Source of the DNA: Mesotaenium endlicherianum
Lineage: Eukaryota; Streptophyta; Zygnematophyceae; Zygnematales; Mesotaeniaceae
Length of the DNA stretch: 57,971 nt
Assembly: GCA_009602735.1 (NCBI GenBank)
Contig: WELA01008232.1
Location: 1-57,971, forward strand
Direction: 5' to 3'
The notes under the pieces were generated by a model. That model was not told where the DNA came from, did no database searches, and saw only the letters and a list, made by a program, of their open reading frames with translations. The translations under genes were made by a program, and so were the position numbers. Shown one piece after another: positions 10,167 to 21,400 of this stretch (the stretch's first letter is position 1; the number at the start of each line of letters is the position of its first letter).

Positions 10167-11600
10167 TCAAGTCCCTGGAGGAAGGCAGCGGGTCGCGACT
10201 GGGCCGTCAGCGTCCATGTTGGTCAAGCCCGGGCGGTGGTGCACGTCAAACGTGTAACCCTGCAAAATGAGTGCCCACCCCGCGTACTTGCCCGTGAGGC
10301 GCTCCGATGTCATGAGCCACTTAAGCGGCTTATGGTCGGTGACGAGACGGAAGTGGGTGCCATAGAGGTAGTGCCTGAAATGCACGATAGCCCAGACCGC
10401 TGCCTGGCACTCTCCCTCATGAGAGCCATAGTTGGCCTCGGCGCGGTTGTTGCTGCAATTAGCGTACGCCACCACGTGCTCAAAACCGTCGTGCTCTTGA
10501 ACCAGCACTGCTCCAAACGCTGCCTCAGACCAGTCGAGGTGGGGGATGAAGGGCTTGGTGTGGTCGGGCCGCCGCAGCACTGGAGCAATCACCAGCAGCT
10601 CCTTGAGCTTGTCGACGCCGCCTGCTGCTCTGTCCCCCATACATAGACCACCCCCTTCCGCAGCAGGTCGTTGAGTGGCTTAGCGAGCTCGCTGAAGCCA
10701 GGCACGAAGCGGCGGCAGTAGTTCGCGATCCCAAGGTAGGCCTTCAGCTGCAAGATGTCGGCAGGCGGCGGGATTCCTGTGATGGCCGAGATCTTGGCCA
10801 GCTGCGGTGCCAAGCCACTGGAGGAGAGGAGATGCCCAAGGTAATCCACCTCTCGGGTCCCATAGGTGCACTTCCACGGATGGCACTTGAGCCCAACGGC
10901 CTCCAAGCGGTCCAGGACGGCGGTGATATGCGCCACGTGCTCCTCGAACGTCTCATTGAAGACGAGCACGTCATTAATGTAGCACCGGGAAAAGGATAGC
11001 CTTGCCAGCTGCTTATCCATGACCCGTAGGAAGGTAGCTGGAGCGTTCTTCAGCTCAAAGGGCATCACCCTCCACTCGTAAAGGCGCTGCGCCCCCCAAA
11101 ATGCCGTCTTGTGCTGGTCCTCCTCTGCAATAAGGATCAGGTTGAAGCCCTGCCTCAAGTCCAGCACCGAGAACCATGTGCACGTGCCAATGTTATTGAA
11201 GATCTCGTTAGGAGTAGGCATAGGATATCTGTCCTGCTCAGTGACCTCGTTTAGCTTACGATAGTCACCGCACGTCCTCTTCTCAGACCAGTTGCCTGAA
11301 GCATCCTTCTTTGCCGGCATGACCGTGGGGACCGCGTAGGTAGAGGAGGACTCCCAAATAAGCTGGTTGTCCTCCAGCTTGCCTGTCTGCGTGCTGATCA
11401 AGACGTCCTTGAAGTGACTGTAGCGATAGCACTTCTAGAAGATGGGCACGTCAAACGTGAGGCGGAGCCTCATGGGGTTGCCAGTGTGGCGCCCCAAGTT
11501 GTACATGCCGCTGGCAAAGCAGGCACTGTGTCGGGCATCGAGCATCTTTTTCAGCTGTGCTGCCTGCTCTGTGGTAAGGGTCCCCCCCAGCTTCCATGTG
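10167..11600 (-). pseudogene. Gypsy-type reverse transcriptase and RNase H remnant
   Basis: The connecting region (LTTEQAAQLKKMLDARHSAC) leads past a TAG at 11437-11435 into RT. RT shows FSVLDLRQGFN, MPFELKNAPATF (usual G changed to E) and YINDVLVF, where the first catalytic Asp of YxDD is Asn (codon 10975-10973). The RT thumb region YLGIANYCRRFVPGF follows. After a frameshift near 10620, RNase H shows DWSEAAFGAVL, GECQAAVWAI and TDHKPLKWL. Another frameshift near 10195 separates it from integrase. The copy cannot be active. Confidence 0.88.
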
Positions 11601-12068
11601 GGGGCTGCTGGGGGTGGTGCCTGCTCTACACTTGTCACCTCCTGTGCTGCTGCTGCAGAGCTCTGCCCCCTTGCTGGCGTCGCGTGTCTGCTGGCAGAGA
11701 GCGGCGGCTCTGCACCTGCCCCTTTCTGGCACCTGTCCTGCGGCTGCCAGCTGACTTGTGGGAGCTGCCTGCTGGCGTGCAGGAGGAAAAAGAAAGGGGG
11801 AGTGGTGCGGCTCCTTGGACCGCTGTGCCTCCTCCCTCCTCTGTCCCCCCCCCAGCGGGCCAGAGTCGGAGCCAGATGTGGGAGGCGGCTGGTACGGGCG
11901 ACAAGGAGGTGCCTGCGGGGCGGGCCCTTCCCGCTGGGACCGCCGGTGGGCGCCCGGTGGAGGTCGGGTGCCGTTGTCCTTGGAGGAGCTATCGTCGGGC
12001 TCGTCCAGTCGGCGGGGCAGCTCGGGATGACGGGCCTCAGCACAGAGGGGTGTCAAGGCTTGTGTCTG

Positions 12069-13095
12069 CAAAAGAATCCAAGTCAAGACGTTGGCATCAA
12101 TGGCCTGCCCCAAGACTCGAACGCCGTTGACCTCGGTGATGCCATCCACCTGGGTCAAGTGCGGCGGGAAGCCCATGGCGCGCTCCATCTCCACGGCTCG
12201 CGGCCGCTCGTACAGTCCAAAGGAGAGGCCAATGATCATGCCGCTGGCCGCGCCGATGTAGGCTGCGCTGTCGTAGCGGCTAACGAATGTCGGCAGGGCG
12301 CGCATGACGTCGCCGAGCACCTCACACTGGGCCTGCAATGGGAGGGGCGGAGCTGTGACGCGCTAGGCCAGCCGCTCGGCGTTGGGATCGAGTCGACGTT
12401 GCGGTCGTGGCGTGGGTGCGCTGTTGCCAGCGTGCCTGGCATGGCCAGGTTGGTGAAGTAAGCGCGCACGCGGTGGGCGAAGGAACCAATCTGGGCGGCG
12501 TCGATGACGGCTTCGCGCCCGAGGTAGCTGCTGCTGAGCTCGAAGTTGGCGCGGACATTAGCTCGCTCGTCGTCGCGCACCGCCACATTCTCCAGGATCC
12601 ACGCGAGGGAATTGGGTGGCTGGCGCGCCTCAACCAGGTTGAAGACACGAAGAAGGTGCCAGAAGAGCGCTGTGCGAGGGTCGCTGAGGGCACCACCGCG
12701 GCCGGCGATAGAGTACCTCTAGCACTCCCAGCCAACGATGACGAGGGCCACGGGGCCAAGGCAAGTCACATGCCTGTCGATGATGTCGCGGACGTCCAGG
12801 GGCCAGTCGGTTTGCGCGGGGCATAAGGCGCGAGCGGAGAATAGGTTGGGGAAGCGCTCGTGACAGAGCGCCATCTAACGGCGGGCGACCTGCTGTGCCT
12901 CCTCAGGGTCAGGGTCAACGTAGACGTAGCGTCGGACGAGAATGCCAGCCTGCAGCATAGCCAGCAACCCAGTGGCGATGCTGGCGAACAGCTCCACCAA
13001 GACGATGCCGCCAGGCCGCTCATCCAGCTGGTTCGTGTCAATCGGCGTCGGCAGTGGGCGAAGGCCCAGAGCAGGATTGCCTGGCTCTACTGTCT
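12069..13095 (-). pseudogene. DNMT3-like cytosine-C5 DNA methyltransferase captured by a retroelement (broken)
   Basis: On the minus strand, frame 1 shows motif I (LVELFASIATGLLAMLQAG), then YVYVDPDPE, the motif IV region ALVIVGWEC with its Cys at the catalytic place, motif VI WILENV (~12598-12590) and motif VIII-like IDAAQIGSFAHRVRAYF. After a frameshift near 12395, frame 2 supplies MERAMGFPPHLT and RVLGQAIDANVLTWIL (motifs IX-X). The FxxIATGLL, WxxENV, SAAHRxRYFW-like and MERxFGFP signatures resemble animal DNMT3 and plant DRM enzymes more than DNMT1. The proline of the usual PC motif is Glu (WEC). Nonsense codons lie at 12877, 12721 and 12365. The reaction in the family is transfer of methyl from SAM to cytosine C5. 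Confidence 0.8.
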
Positions 13096-13819
13096 ATTTC
13101 TTCCCCTGACCAGTTTCGGAATAATCTATAGGAATTGATATTTTCTTCAATGCTTTTCTAGCATTAACAAATTGAAAACCAAAATGACCACACTCTATTA
13201 TTCTATGACCTTTAAAGGCAATGAACAGCCGGAGGACCTTGCTTTTGTCGACTCTTTAAAATATGCTTTCATTTTTACAGTTTGAAATCAGATTGGCTAC
13301 CGTTCAGGAATTCATAGAAAGTATTTGACTCTTTGACGGGCTAAGATTGGTAGATTTGTTGTGCTGGGAGAATCTTGGAAAAAACTAGGACAAAGATTAG
13401 TGTGTGGGAAAGGCGCATAAGATGGTTAGTTGCTGGTCAAAATCAAGTTTTCAGAAGACTTTTGAGAAAAAAATGTTAAAATAGTATTCTTAGTGAAGAA
13501 TCAAGAAAGGGCAGACTCACATTGAAGTGGATTGATGAGTGCAATAAAGAGCAGAGAAGCTCCTACCAAATTGCAAAAGGTTGCTTTAGGTTTTAAAGTT
13601 TTGCAAGCTTGTACCACAAGAAAGGTGAAGCAAAAGCCCGAGAAAGCAACTTTTTTGAAGTTCGTTGGTTCTCGCAAATTACAAAGATTTGGAACTCGGC
13701 GACGTGGGCAAAGAGCCCGCCTAGAAGTAGTAACTTTTGCACTAGTAGGAGAAGTTGAAGACATCTAAGTTGAAGACCTCTGGAAAGAGAAGTGCTGGAT
13801 GTAAGCTTGGTATCTGAAC
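13096..13819. other. AT-rich intergenic sequence
   Basis: The composition changes sharply from the GC-rich retroelement to AT-rich DNA. Overlapping short frames at ~13501-13768 on both strands show no recognisable domain. No gene is called. The right end contains the first copy of the CTGAAC target duplication (13814-13819). Confidence 0.4.
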
Positions 13820-14395
13820 ACCTAGTTATGGAAAACGTATTTGTTGTGCACGAAGTACGCGGACGTACACACGTATTACGTCGACCGTTGCCGTATTACG
13901 AGCTAACTACGCGTGTCGGCGGGAAAAACGACATATAAACCGAACGCGCGTGTGAAAGGCGAAAAAACGTCGACTCTGACAAACTAACCAAACAAATAAC
14001 AAAAACGCGTCAAGTCGTTGTCGATTAAGCAAAAAGTGGCAGATGGGCACTGACTGGAGTGGTCGGGAGTGGTCGGGTGTGGTCGGGAGTGCTGGGGAGT
14101 GGTCGGGAGCCATCTGCACATAATCTAGTGAGTGGATGCACAAGTAGTAGTCGATCTTTCGGGCCGAGTCTGTCCGTCGTCACCGGTCGAGTTGGCAAAC
14201 CCATACGTGCCCGAAATGAACATTTGAAGCGAAACTTTTTCGAACTGGTTTAAATTGAATAAAGTGGAGCGAAGCGACCCGGCTCTATCTATTTGATTTA
14301 TTATTTTGCCTATCATACGTATTTTGCAAATACGGCGAAATACGCCGCGTTATACGCCGCCAAATGACCAATACGTGCGGATTCCGTAACTAGGT
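13820..14395 (+). mobile_element. 576-bp solo-LTR-like or MITE-like element with 6-bp target duplication
   Basis: The element begins ACCTAGTTATGGAA and ends with the complement of ACCTAGTTACGGAA, a 14-bp terminal inverted repeat with one mismatch. It is flanked by perfect direct repeats CTGAAC at 13814-13819 and 14396-14401. Inside are a TATA-like TATAAA (13934-13939) and, 320 bp on, AATAAA (14258-14263), the order expected in an LTR on the plus strand. The lack of TG...CA ends argues against a standard LTR, so a non-autonomous DNA transposon is the alternative. It contains no coding frame of note. Confidence 0.7.
14053..14110. repeat. Short tandem repeat, unit about GGAGTGGTCG
   Basis: About five imperfect copies of a 10-bp GGAGTGGTCG-like unit lie inside the solo-LTR-like element, close to its TATA and AATAAA signals. 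Repeats of this type in LTRs can act as enhancers; that is only a possibility here. Confidence 0.7.
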
Positions 14396-14401
14396 CTGAA
14401 C

Positions 14402-15497
14402 TGCCAACTAATGAACTTGGCAAGTGCCAGCTAGGTTAAAGGAGGAGCAGAGTTGAAAAGAACCATCCATTTACACGTGCTTTGTCATCTTTTAACGATC
14501 AAGAAGGTCAACGCTATTCGCGCAGGCCACCGATACACGGGCAAAAGTCGTGAGACGGACAGGCACGACATCATTCCCGCTCCCTCCTCCTGCATGTTGC
14601 TCCGGCAATTCAGGGGTCCAACCGAGCCACTCCAAGCTCCGGCGAGCTTCTACTTGCTTCCATTCCTTCTATTCCCTTTTAGGCACGAATCGTCGTGAGA
14701 ACTCCGCACCGTTACCACCTATTACCAGGTCTGCCACGGTCCACCACTTGCCACTGCTCGACCGGCGTCAAAAGATTCCAGAATATCCCTCAGCCCAGCC
14801 TCGGCCCGTCCTGGTCAACCGTCGACGGGGGAAGTAGTTAAAGTCACCGTTGATGTATCCAGTTAAATTACTGATTGACGCTCAGGATAACTTGGTCAAG
14901 TGCTGAAACTCCATTCAAACACCTTCCTTTCTACAGCGGACTTGGCCCGTAATTAAGGTCGGCTGGAGTTCGCGCCAAACATCTTCAGCGTCCGAAGTCA
15001 CGAGTGTGAAGACGAGTGTAAACATCTTGACGATCCCTCGTGTTTGAGCTCCAAGTCCATCCTAGTGAATGACCTCGAAGAAATTCACCTCGAGATGCCG
15101 ACTGGTCAGTTACAAAATTGATGACTAGAATAATATAAGTAGAAATATCATGGTAAAATTATCGGTCTTCTACCAGCCATTTCGATCTGTAACTCTGTGT
15201 CGTCGTCGTAATTGGTCGCGTATGGAACAGTTACCTGTCGTAATTTCCTACATCATTCACCACAGAATCTATCACCTGCTCAGACTGACACATTAGGAGA
15301 AAGTCGAGATTCAAGTTCTCACTCAAGTAGCAGTGGCCCCTTGACTGAAAAAGTTATCAAGCAAGAACGCATTCAGGCGGCGTTTCGTGGTCGGAGTGCT
15401 AACATGTGATTGCATTACTGGTTTTCAGCATAGCCGAGTGGCGCATGGTAGCTGCCACCTCATTGTAGTATAGGATATCAGAACCTGTCTGTTTAAG
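14402..15497 (+). other. Intergenic sequence and probable 5' region of BTA1
   Basis: No coding frame with recognisable similarity. The 1.1 kb upstream of the BTA1 ATG should contain its promoter and 5' UTR. An upstream non-coding exon is possible (for example near 15200-15400) but cannot be shown from sequence alone. Confidence 0.35.
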
Positions 15498-18400
15498 ATG
15501 GTGCTCGGTTACCACACGGCAAGGGGATTTGCACAGGACATGCAATGTCTGTCCTCAATGTGGTTCAAAAAGATCAATGGCGGTACTCACAAAGAACGCC
15601 TCGAATCGTTCTATGGACCCCAAGCTCACGCCTGTAAGCTCTTGGTTTGCGTTTTACGTGTCGCGTTGAGCTTGAGAAGCTGGGTTGAAGATCTCCTGAA
15701 GGAATCAGAGAATAGGTACAGTTTAGCACACTTTTGTGACTCAACCATCCGACATTGTACCCGCTTTCTGATGTGCAGATGACAGGTTCCGAGCCAATTT
15801 TTTACATGGCAGAAAGCCGATGCTTGCAGCTTGTGCAGCTAGACTCAGGGGCTCCACGGGATTAGTCTGGGTAGATCTGGGAGGCGGTACAGCAGAAAAT
15901 GTAGACATGATGTCTGAGTATATAGATCTGGACGCTTTTGATAAGATCTATGTTGTAGATATCACACCATCTCTTTGCGAGGTAGCCCGACAGAAGGTGA
16001 AGAAGCGCGGATGGACGAATGTGCACATCGTTGAAGGCGATGCATGCCTCTTCAAGCCTGACGAGGAAGCTACTCTTGTCACCTTTTCGTACTCCTTATC
16101 GAGTAAGTATTGGAGCCATTCTTTAATTTGTGAATGTCATCATAATGCCTACATGGCTACTGTACTAGTTGCTGGTGTGGTCACGGGTCCTGGTTATGTC
16201 AACTAGAGTAGTGTCTCCTGTGTTAAGCCCGTGCGTGAGCGGGTATAACGGAAATGCCAGCTTAAGTTGCATACCAACACCTGCACTGTGTTAGTACGAA
16301 CCTATTTGTAATGCTTGGAGTTATTCAAATTTTCAACGTGCAGTTTAGCAGCATGCATAGCTGGCTATCGCACCCCTGGCGTATTTGCATGTCCGAGCAA
16401 GCTTACGTCATTCATAAGTTGGACTACGAGACCGCTGCTTGTCGGTATAATTTCTCCTTCCGATTTTTCAGTGAGATTGATGCATGAGCTTTGCATTTGG
16501 GAACCAGGATTTTGATGATTATGAGGCGAGTAATTTGGTCCAGGCCTCATTTCTATGTGTTAGCTGGCATATTCTGACACACCTATGCTTGGGTTGCACT
16601 CTGTTGTAGCCAGTGATCCCTCCTTTCATGGACGCTGTCGACGCTGCTCTATCCTACCTGGCAAAGGACGGGCTATTGGGTGTTGCAGACTTCTTCACCT
16701 CATCAAAGTATGATCTTCCCAATCGGCAGCACACTTACAACCAGAGGTGGTTTTGGAGATCGGTATTTGACTTTGATGGCATTGACCTTGGCCCTGAGCG
16801 AAGGCAGTACCTGGAACATAAACTTGAGCCAGGTGATCCCATTGTGTAACATCTTCTTCAATTTAACTCCACGTGCAGCATCTAATGCATCCTGGAGCTT
16901 GCTATGAAATGCCTGGTGTCCTTCACGACTGCTTCAAGGATTTATATTAAGCATCACCTGCATTGACCGCAGAGCCAGCTTATTTCTGTTGTAAGTGTTG
17001 TAATTGCTAAATGTTGTCCTAAAGTTTATGTTTGCAGTTTATGAATACAACGGCCGTGGAAAAATTCCGTACGTGCCATACCTGAGGGCTCCTTACTACA
17101 TGTGGATCGGAAGGCACAAGGGCAAAGCATGTAAGATCATAAGTTGATACAATGCTGTGCTGGTGAAAGTTTGGCAGAATGTAAACAACACTGCAGAATG
17201 TGTTGTAGTGCTGCGTTCATACGAGTGCAGCTTGTCTCCTACTTGCAATACTCACTCATCAGAGCTACTTTAACACACACAGCCATCAATTAATCTAGGG
17301 CATGGCAAAGCTTAAAGTTTACTTGTAATGCAGCCACTCACAAAAGCTCAACTGTGTGCAGCAAATCACGTCCGATTTCCTTCACGAGCTTCTGACGAGT
17401 TTGATTACAAGAGACCACCAGGCTTTCCTCCCACCTTTCTCTACTCACTATCCTGGGAAGATCCGAGGGAAGATGATAAGGTGCTGGACATCAACGAGGA
17501 TGACACAGTGTTGACCTTGACATCTGGCGGATGCAATGCCCTGGATTTGGTGCTTCAGGTAGCCTCGTCGTTCTGAACCATCTGCATGAATGTTTGGTCA
17601 GTAAGGTGCTGTAGTGCATTGCAACCCTGTGCATGCGGTTGCCTCTTGCACTGACTAGCTTTTCTGTGGTTCTAAGTATCTTAGAGTCCAACCTCCCTGG
17701 ACGATTTTTTAACATTTAGTGTTTAGTGGCAGGGTGCTGGCAAGGTGGTGGGAGTGGACATCAATCCTGCCCAAAGCTATCTGCTAGAATTGAAGAGAGC
17801 AGCTGTCATGAGGTACCAATTTCTTAGGAGGTTCTCAGATCAACCTTACTGCATTTCCTCGTGTATCGCAGGCATGGTACAGGTCACGATCAGAGCCCAT
17901 GAATGATTTCCACGGTGCTCATTAAGCTCGCCGTAGTTGTGACATGCAGGCTGTCGTACAAAGACGCATGGCAGATGTTTGGAGAGGGTGTGCACCCGGA
18001 GTTTTCTCGTCTTCTCGAGCGTGAACTTGCGCCTTTCATGAGCCAAGGAGCTGCAAACTTCTGGTAAGAAATGTGAACCATCTGTCTATATCCATGTTCT
18101 CAAGTGAACTTCAGATTGCGGTATGCTAAAAGGACAAGCATTCATGTAGCTCTTTCTCCCATCTACAGCTTAGTTTGATCAACAGTTCTATCTTGACATA
18201 GTGCAAGGAAGAACTCCTGCCTCTTAGCTTAACAGACTGCTGTCGTATGTGAGCAGGAGACAGAAGGAGTACTACTTCAAGAACGGCCTGTACTATCATG
18301 GTAATATACTGTAGCATCTGTGTGTTGGTGTAAGTTGTGGCCTCATCGTGATAAATTTATGTCGCAAATCATATATGAGAGGATCACTGATCTTTCACTT

Positions 18401-21400
18401 TTACCCGACTGTGCAGGGGGAATGGGCAGACTTGTAAGGGCTGTACGTGTCTTGGCCAGGTTGACAGGCCAGGTACTGATAACAGCCCTGGATCACTGTG
18501 TGCGGTGAAAATCATATTGCATTCACTAAACTGATTGGTTAGATTTGAGTAATCTGAACCATGTTGATAGATTGTCATTATGATATTCATCTTGCAACTT
18601 TGTGTCCAAGCTGTGATGAAGCATCGACTGTTTTGATACTCATATGTTACTGCTGGAGTAACAGGAGAAGTGGATTGAGAAGCTCGTCAATGCACCGACT
18701 GTGGAGGATCAGTATGCGCTGTGGTAAGCCAGCCCTCTTTCTAGCTGCCCTCAGGAGAGATCCGCTTGTTGGCAGGATATTGGAGTTGCATATTATGAGT
18801 TGGAAAGAGGCGCATGCAGGGCAGGTGCTAATATATGCCTCGTTTGTGTCTACCTTATAAAGCTGCGAGTATTTCCTGCTCTCTGGTAAACTAAGCAGAG
18901 CCTGTTATCGTGTGCAGGACAAACACCGCGGGAAGATGGCTAAAGAAGGCAGGAGTGTTTGCCCGCCTCTTTGGGTTTATCTTCACCAACAGACTAGTGC
19001 TGTGGTTCTGTGCTGGCATTAGTCGTGGGCAGCTTGGTCTCATCAGAAAGGAAGACAACATCTACAAGTAAGTCGGGACTTTTTCAAGGGCAGAGTCTGG
19101 AACTTGTTACACCCTCGCTGAAACCTCACAAGCTGTACCCTTTCATGAGCTCGAACTTAAGCACACCTCTTGGGTGAAAAGAAGTTGGACATGGGTGGTC
19201 CAAATCTGGACATTGCAAAAAACTTAACGACCAATTTTCAGGAATCAAAAGCAAAATTTCATGAAACACAAAAATATAATTTGTGACTTTCGTAGTGACC
19301 ACACATTTGTGAGAGTACTCAGTTTGTGATGTACAAATGTGCAGTCTACAAATGAACCTGTCATGTGCGAGATGGATACTTACATCACACTGCACTACCA
19401 GTCTTTGCCTTCCACCACGAGCATTTGGGAACCTAAGCTTAGAGAGGGGCTTGCAGTGACTATATTACGGCTATCAAGGATTTCGCGGAGCAGTTTGCAG
19501 GTTTTTAACTTCACATGGATGACAACAAACCAGACCCAGTATGTAAATGAAGGGCCTCTAGCTCCAGGAGCTTGTGGCAGTGTACAGCAGTTGCTGTCCT
19601 TGTCCCATTCATGTGGACTCATTTGCTCTCTGTCCAACATGCTTTGTGAATAGTCAGCGCTGGCATAGGCCCTGCTTTTAGGGCCTATCATGGAGCCCTG
19701 GGAGAAACGTGGGATCAAGTGAGTAGTTTTTATTTGGGCCATTGAATGTGACCTAAAGTTTTTGTTAATCCTTGCTGGGTGCAGCTACACCGTGAGGTGC
19801 TTGGATTCCACTGCAGAGATGACTCATCTACGAGACAGGTGGGCAATTAGGCTTCTACAACTATTATTCACTCAGTTGCATACCATGCTTTCTTGATCTT
19901 CTTCCAAATGGAGTGTCCTGTTTCTCATTTGGACTTTCTTGCAAATGCAGCAACTACTTTTACCGCGTCTGCCTTACTGGCAAATTTGCCTCGAACTGCT
20001 GCCCTAAGTTTTTGGAAGAAGAAGCGTTCAACAAGCTGAAGGTAAAATTGGTCATCCTCCTGTGAAACTTTTCTGAGGCATGCTAGGCGTGAGGTTGGAC
20101 ACCTCATGTCTGCAGAGTTGAACAGTATATGGTCCCATAAGAAGTGTGCCCTTTGCCCTGGACAGATGTTAACAGAAAAACGTGATATATGTCATCAATG
20201 AGCTTGTATCAGCACACGAGATGACCACATAGTCTCAAACTTTAGCATGTCATTTGTGTGTGCTGATTTCAGGTGGACCTGGCTGCCCGTGACTGCATGA
20301 GAATATCAACCAACTTCTTTGTTGCGGAACTGAACAAGCGCCAGTACACCAAGGTAATTGCCATTACTCAATAAATTGTAGCACATCAGGTGACTATGCT
20401 TCACTGCCCATGTTTGAGGAAGCTGATGTCGGACTAATTGGCATACTGGAATGCTTGCTGAGTAAAAGCAAGTCTGTTTGACTACAATGAGATATTGTAG
20501 AAGTGCACGTGAGAGTAAAAGCTCTTGATTATTGGTTCTAGCACTAAATGCGCGACTCATAGGGGTTGGCTTTTGCTTGGTAGAATAGAACTGGACATTG
20601 CAAGAATGTAACCAACTACGTCTGAGGCCTTACCTACAACACAAAATGAGCCGTATGAGATTTGAGCGGCGGCAGGGTATGAGCCTGTGGAACTGCCACC
20701 ATACTAATGAGCTCTTGGAGCTGAAGGGTCTGAATGGGAAACAGCGTATGGTATTTGAGAAATAGGCGGTTTTTTCAGGGGGACTACTTCGGGTCCTTCT
20801 TTGAAAGGTTCTTGAGGCACATAAGGGGCTTGAATGTACTTTCAGGGTGAAACTTCCTAGACAAGGTTCCCGTGCATTATACACTAGAAAGATTTTGGGG
20901 AGTTAGATATTTTGCGCTGGTTTGAAAGCGAGAGGCTGTGAGTTTTAAGTATGCCAGCTTCTGGAGCTAAGGCCTTGACGTCCTCTCTACACAGGTTATC
21001 CTGATGGATCACGTGGATTGGCTGGGGAAGAAGGACATTGACGTGCTCTGCAATGCCCTGAGGAACCAAGTGAAGGTACTTGAACTTACTGGTCAACTGC
21101 ATCTGGCACTGTTGTTCTTTCTTAGTGTGCTTTAAGAAGCTGTGCTCCATTCCAGGTGTTTGTTTCTTTCGGGCATTAAGCATCCTGTTCATGATTCTAT
21201 GAGAGAATGGGTGATGGCGTTCTCTGGGCAGCCTGGTGGCCGTGTCATCTGGAGGAGCGCATCAAGAAGCCCTCACTATGCCAGCTCTGTTGAGAAAGCT
21301 GGTTTTAAAGGTAAGAAATTATCTTATATATAAAACCATACATGCTCTGTAGAAGCAAAGATGCACGGGTAATATACTTGCGCTGAGTCGCTGAGTCGCT

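Larger units (their letters stand above)
8471..13095 (-). mobile_element. Decayed gypsy-like retroelement carrying a cytosine methyltransferase and a PHD finger
   Basis: Read 5' to 3' on the minus strand: DNMT3-like methyltransferase (13095-12069), a proline/serine-rich linker (~12050-11600), reverse transcriptase (11600-10620), RNase H (10620-10190), integrase (9954-8800) and a PHD finger (8685-8550), then a polypurine G-run (~8490) near the 3' edge. The coding line is broken by at least seven nonsense codons (first bases 12877, 12721, 12365, 11437, 9954, 9381, 9228) and about five frameshifts (~12395, in the linker, ~10620, ~10195, 8682). GC content drops abruptly at ~13095, so the 5' part (gag, 5' LTR) is missing. 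No aspartic-protease D-S/T-G was seen. Confidence 0.85.

Noticed and set aside
11414..12461. Long plus-strand frames over the methyltransferase-RT linker
   Set aside because: They are antisense shadows of GC-rich retroelement sequence, and the minus strand carries the recognisable domains.
9226..12877. Reassignment of TAG/TAA to glutamine, as in some ulvophyte algae
   Set aside because: Stops fall at likely Gln sites in the methyltransferase element, but the same frame has frameshifts and catalytic-site losses. One stop replaces Trp, the intact gag and pol lack internal TAA/TAG and end in TAA, and ACR3, RPB4 and the RPAP3-like gene end in TAG. Decay explains it better.
13501..13768. Overlapping sense and antisense frames of ~80 codons left of the solo-LTR-like element
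   Set aside because: Both strands are open over the same bases with no recognisable motif; probably chance or remote retroelement debris.
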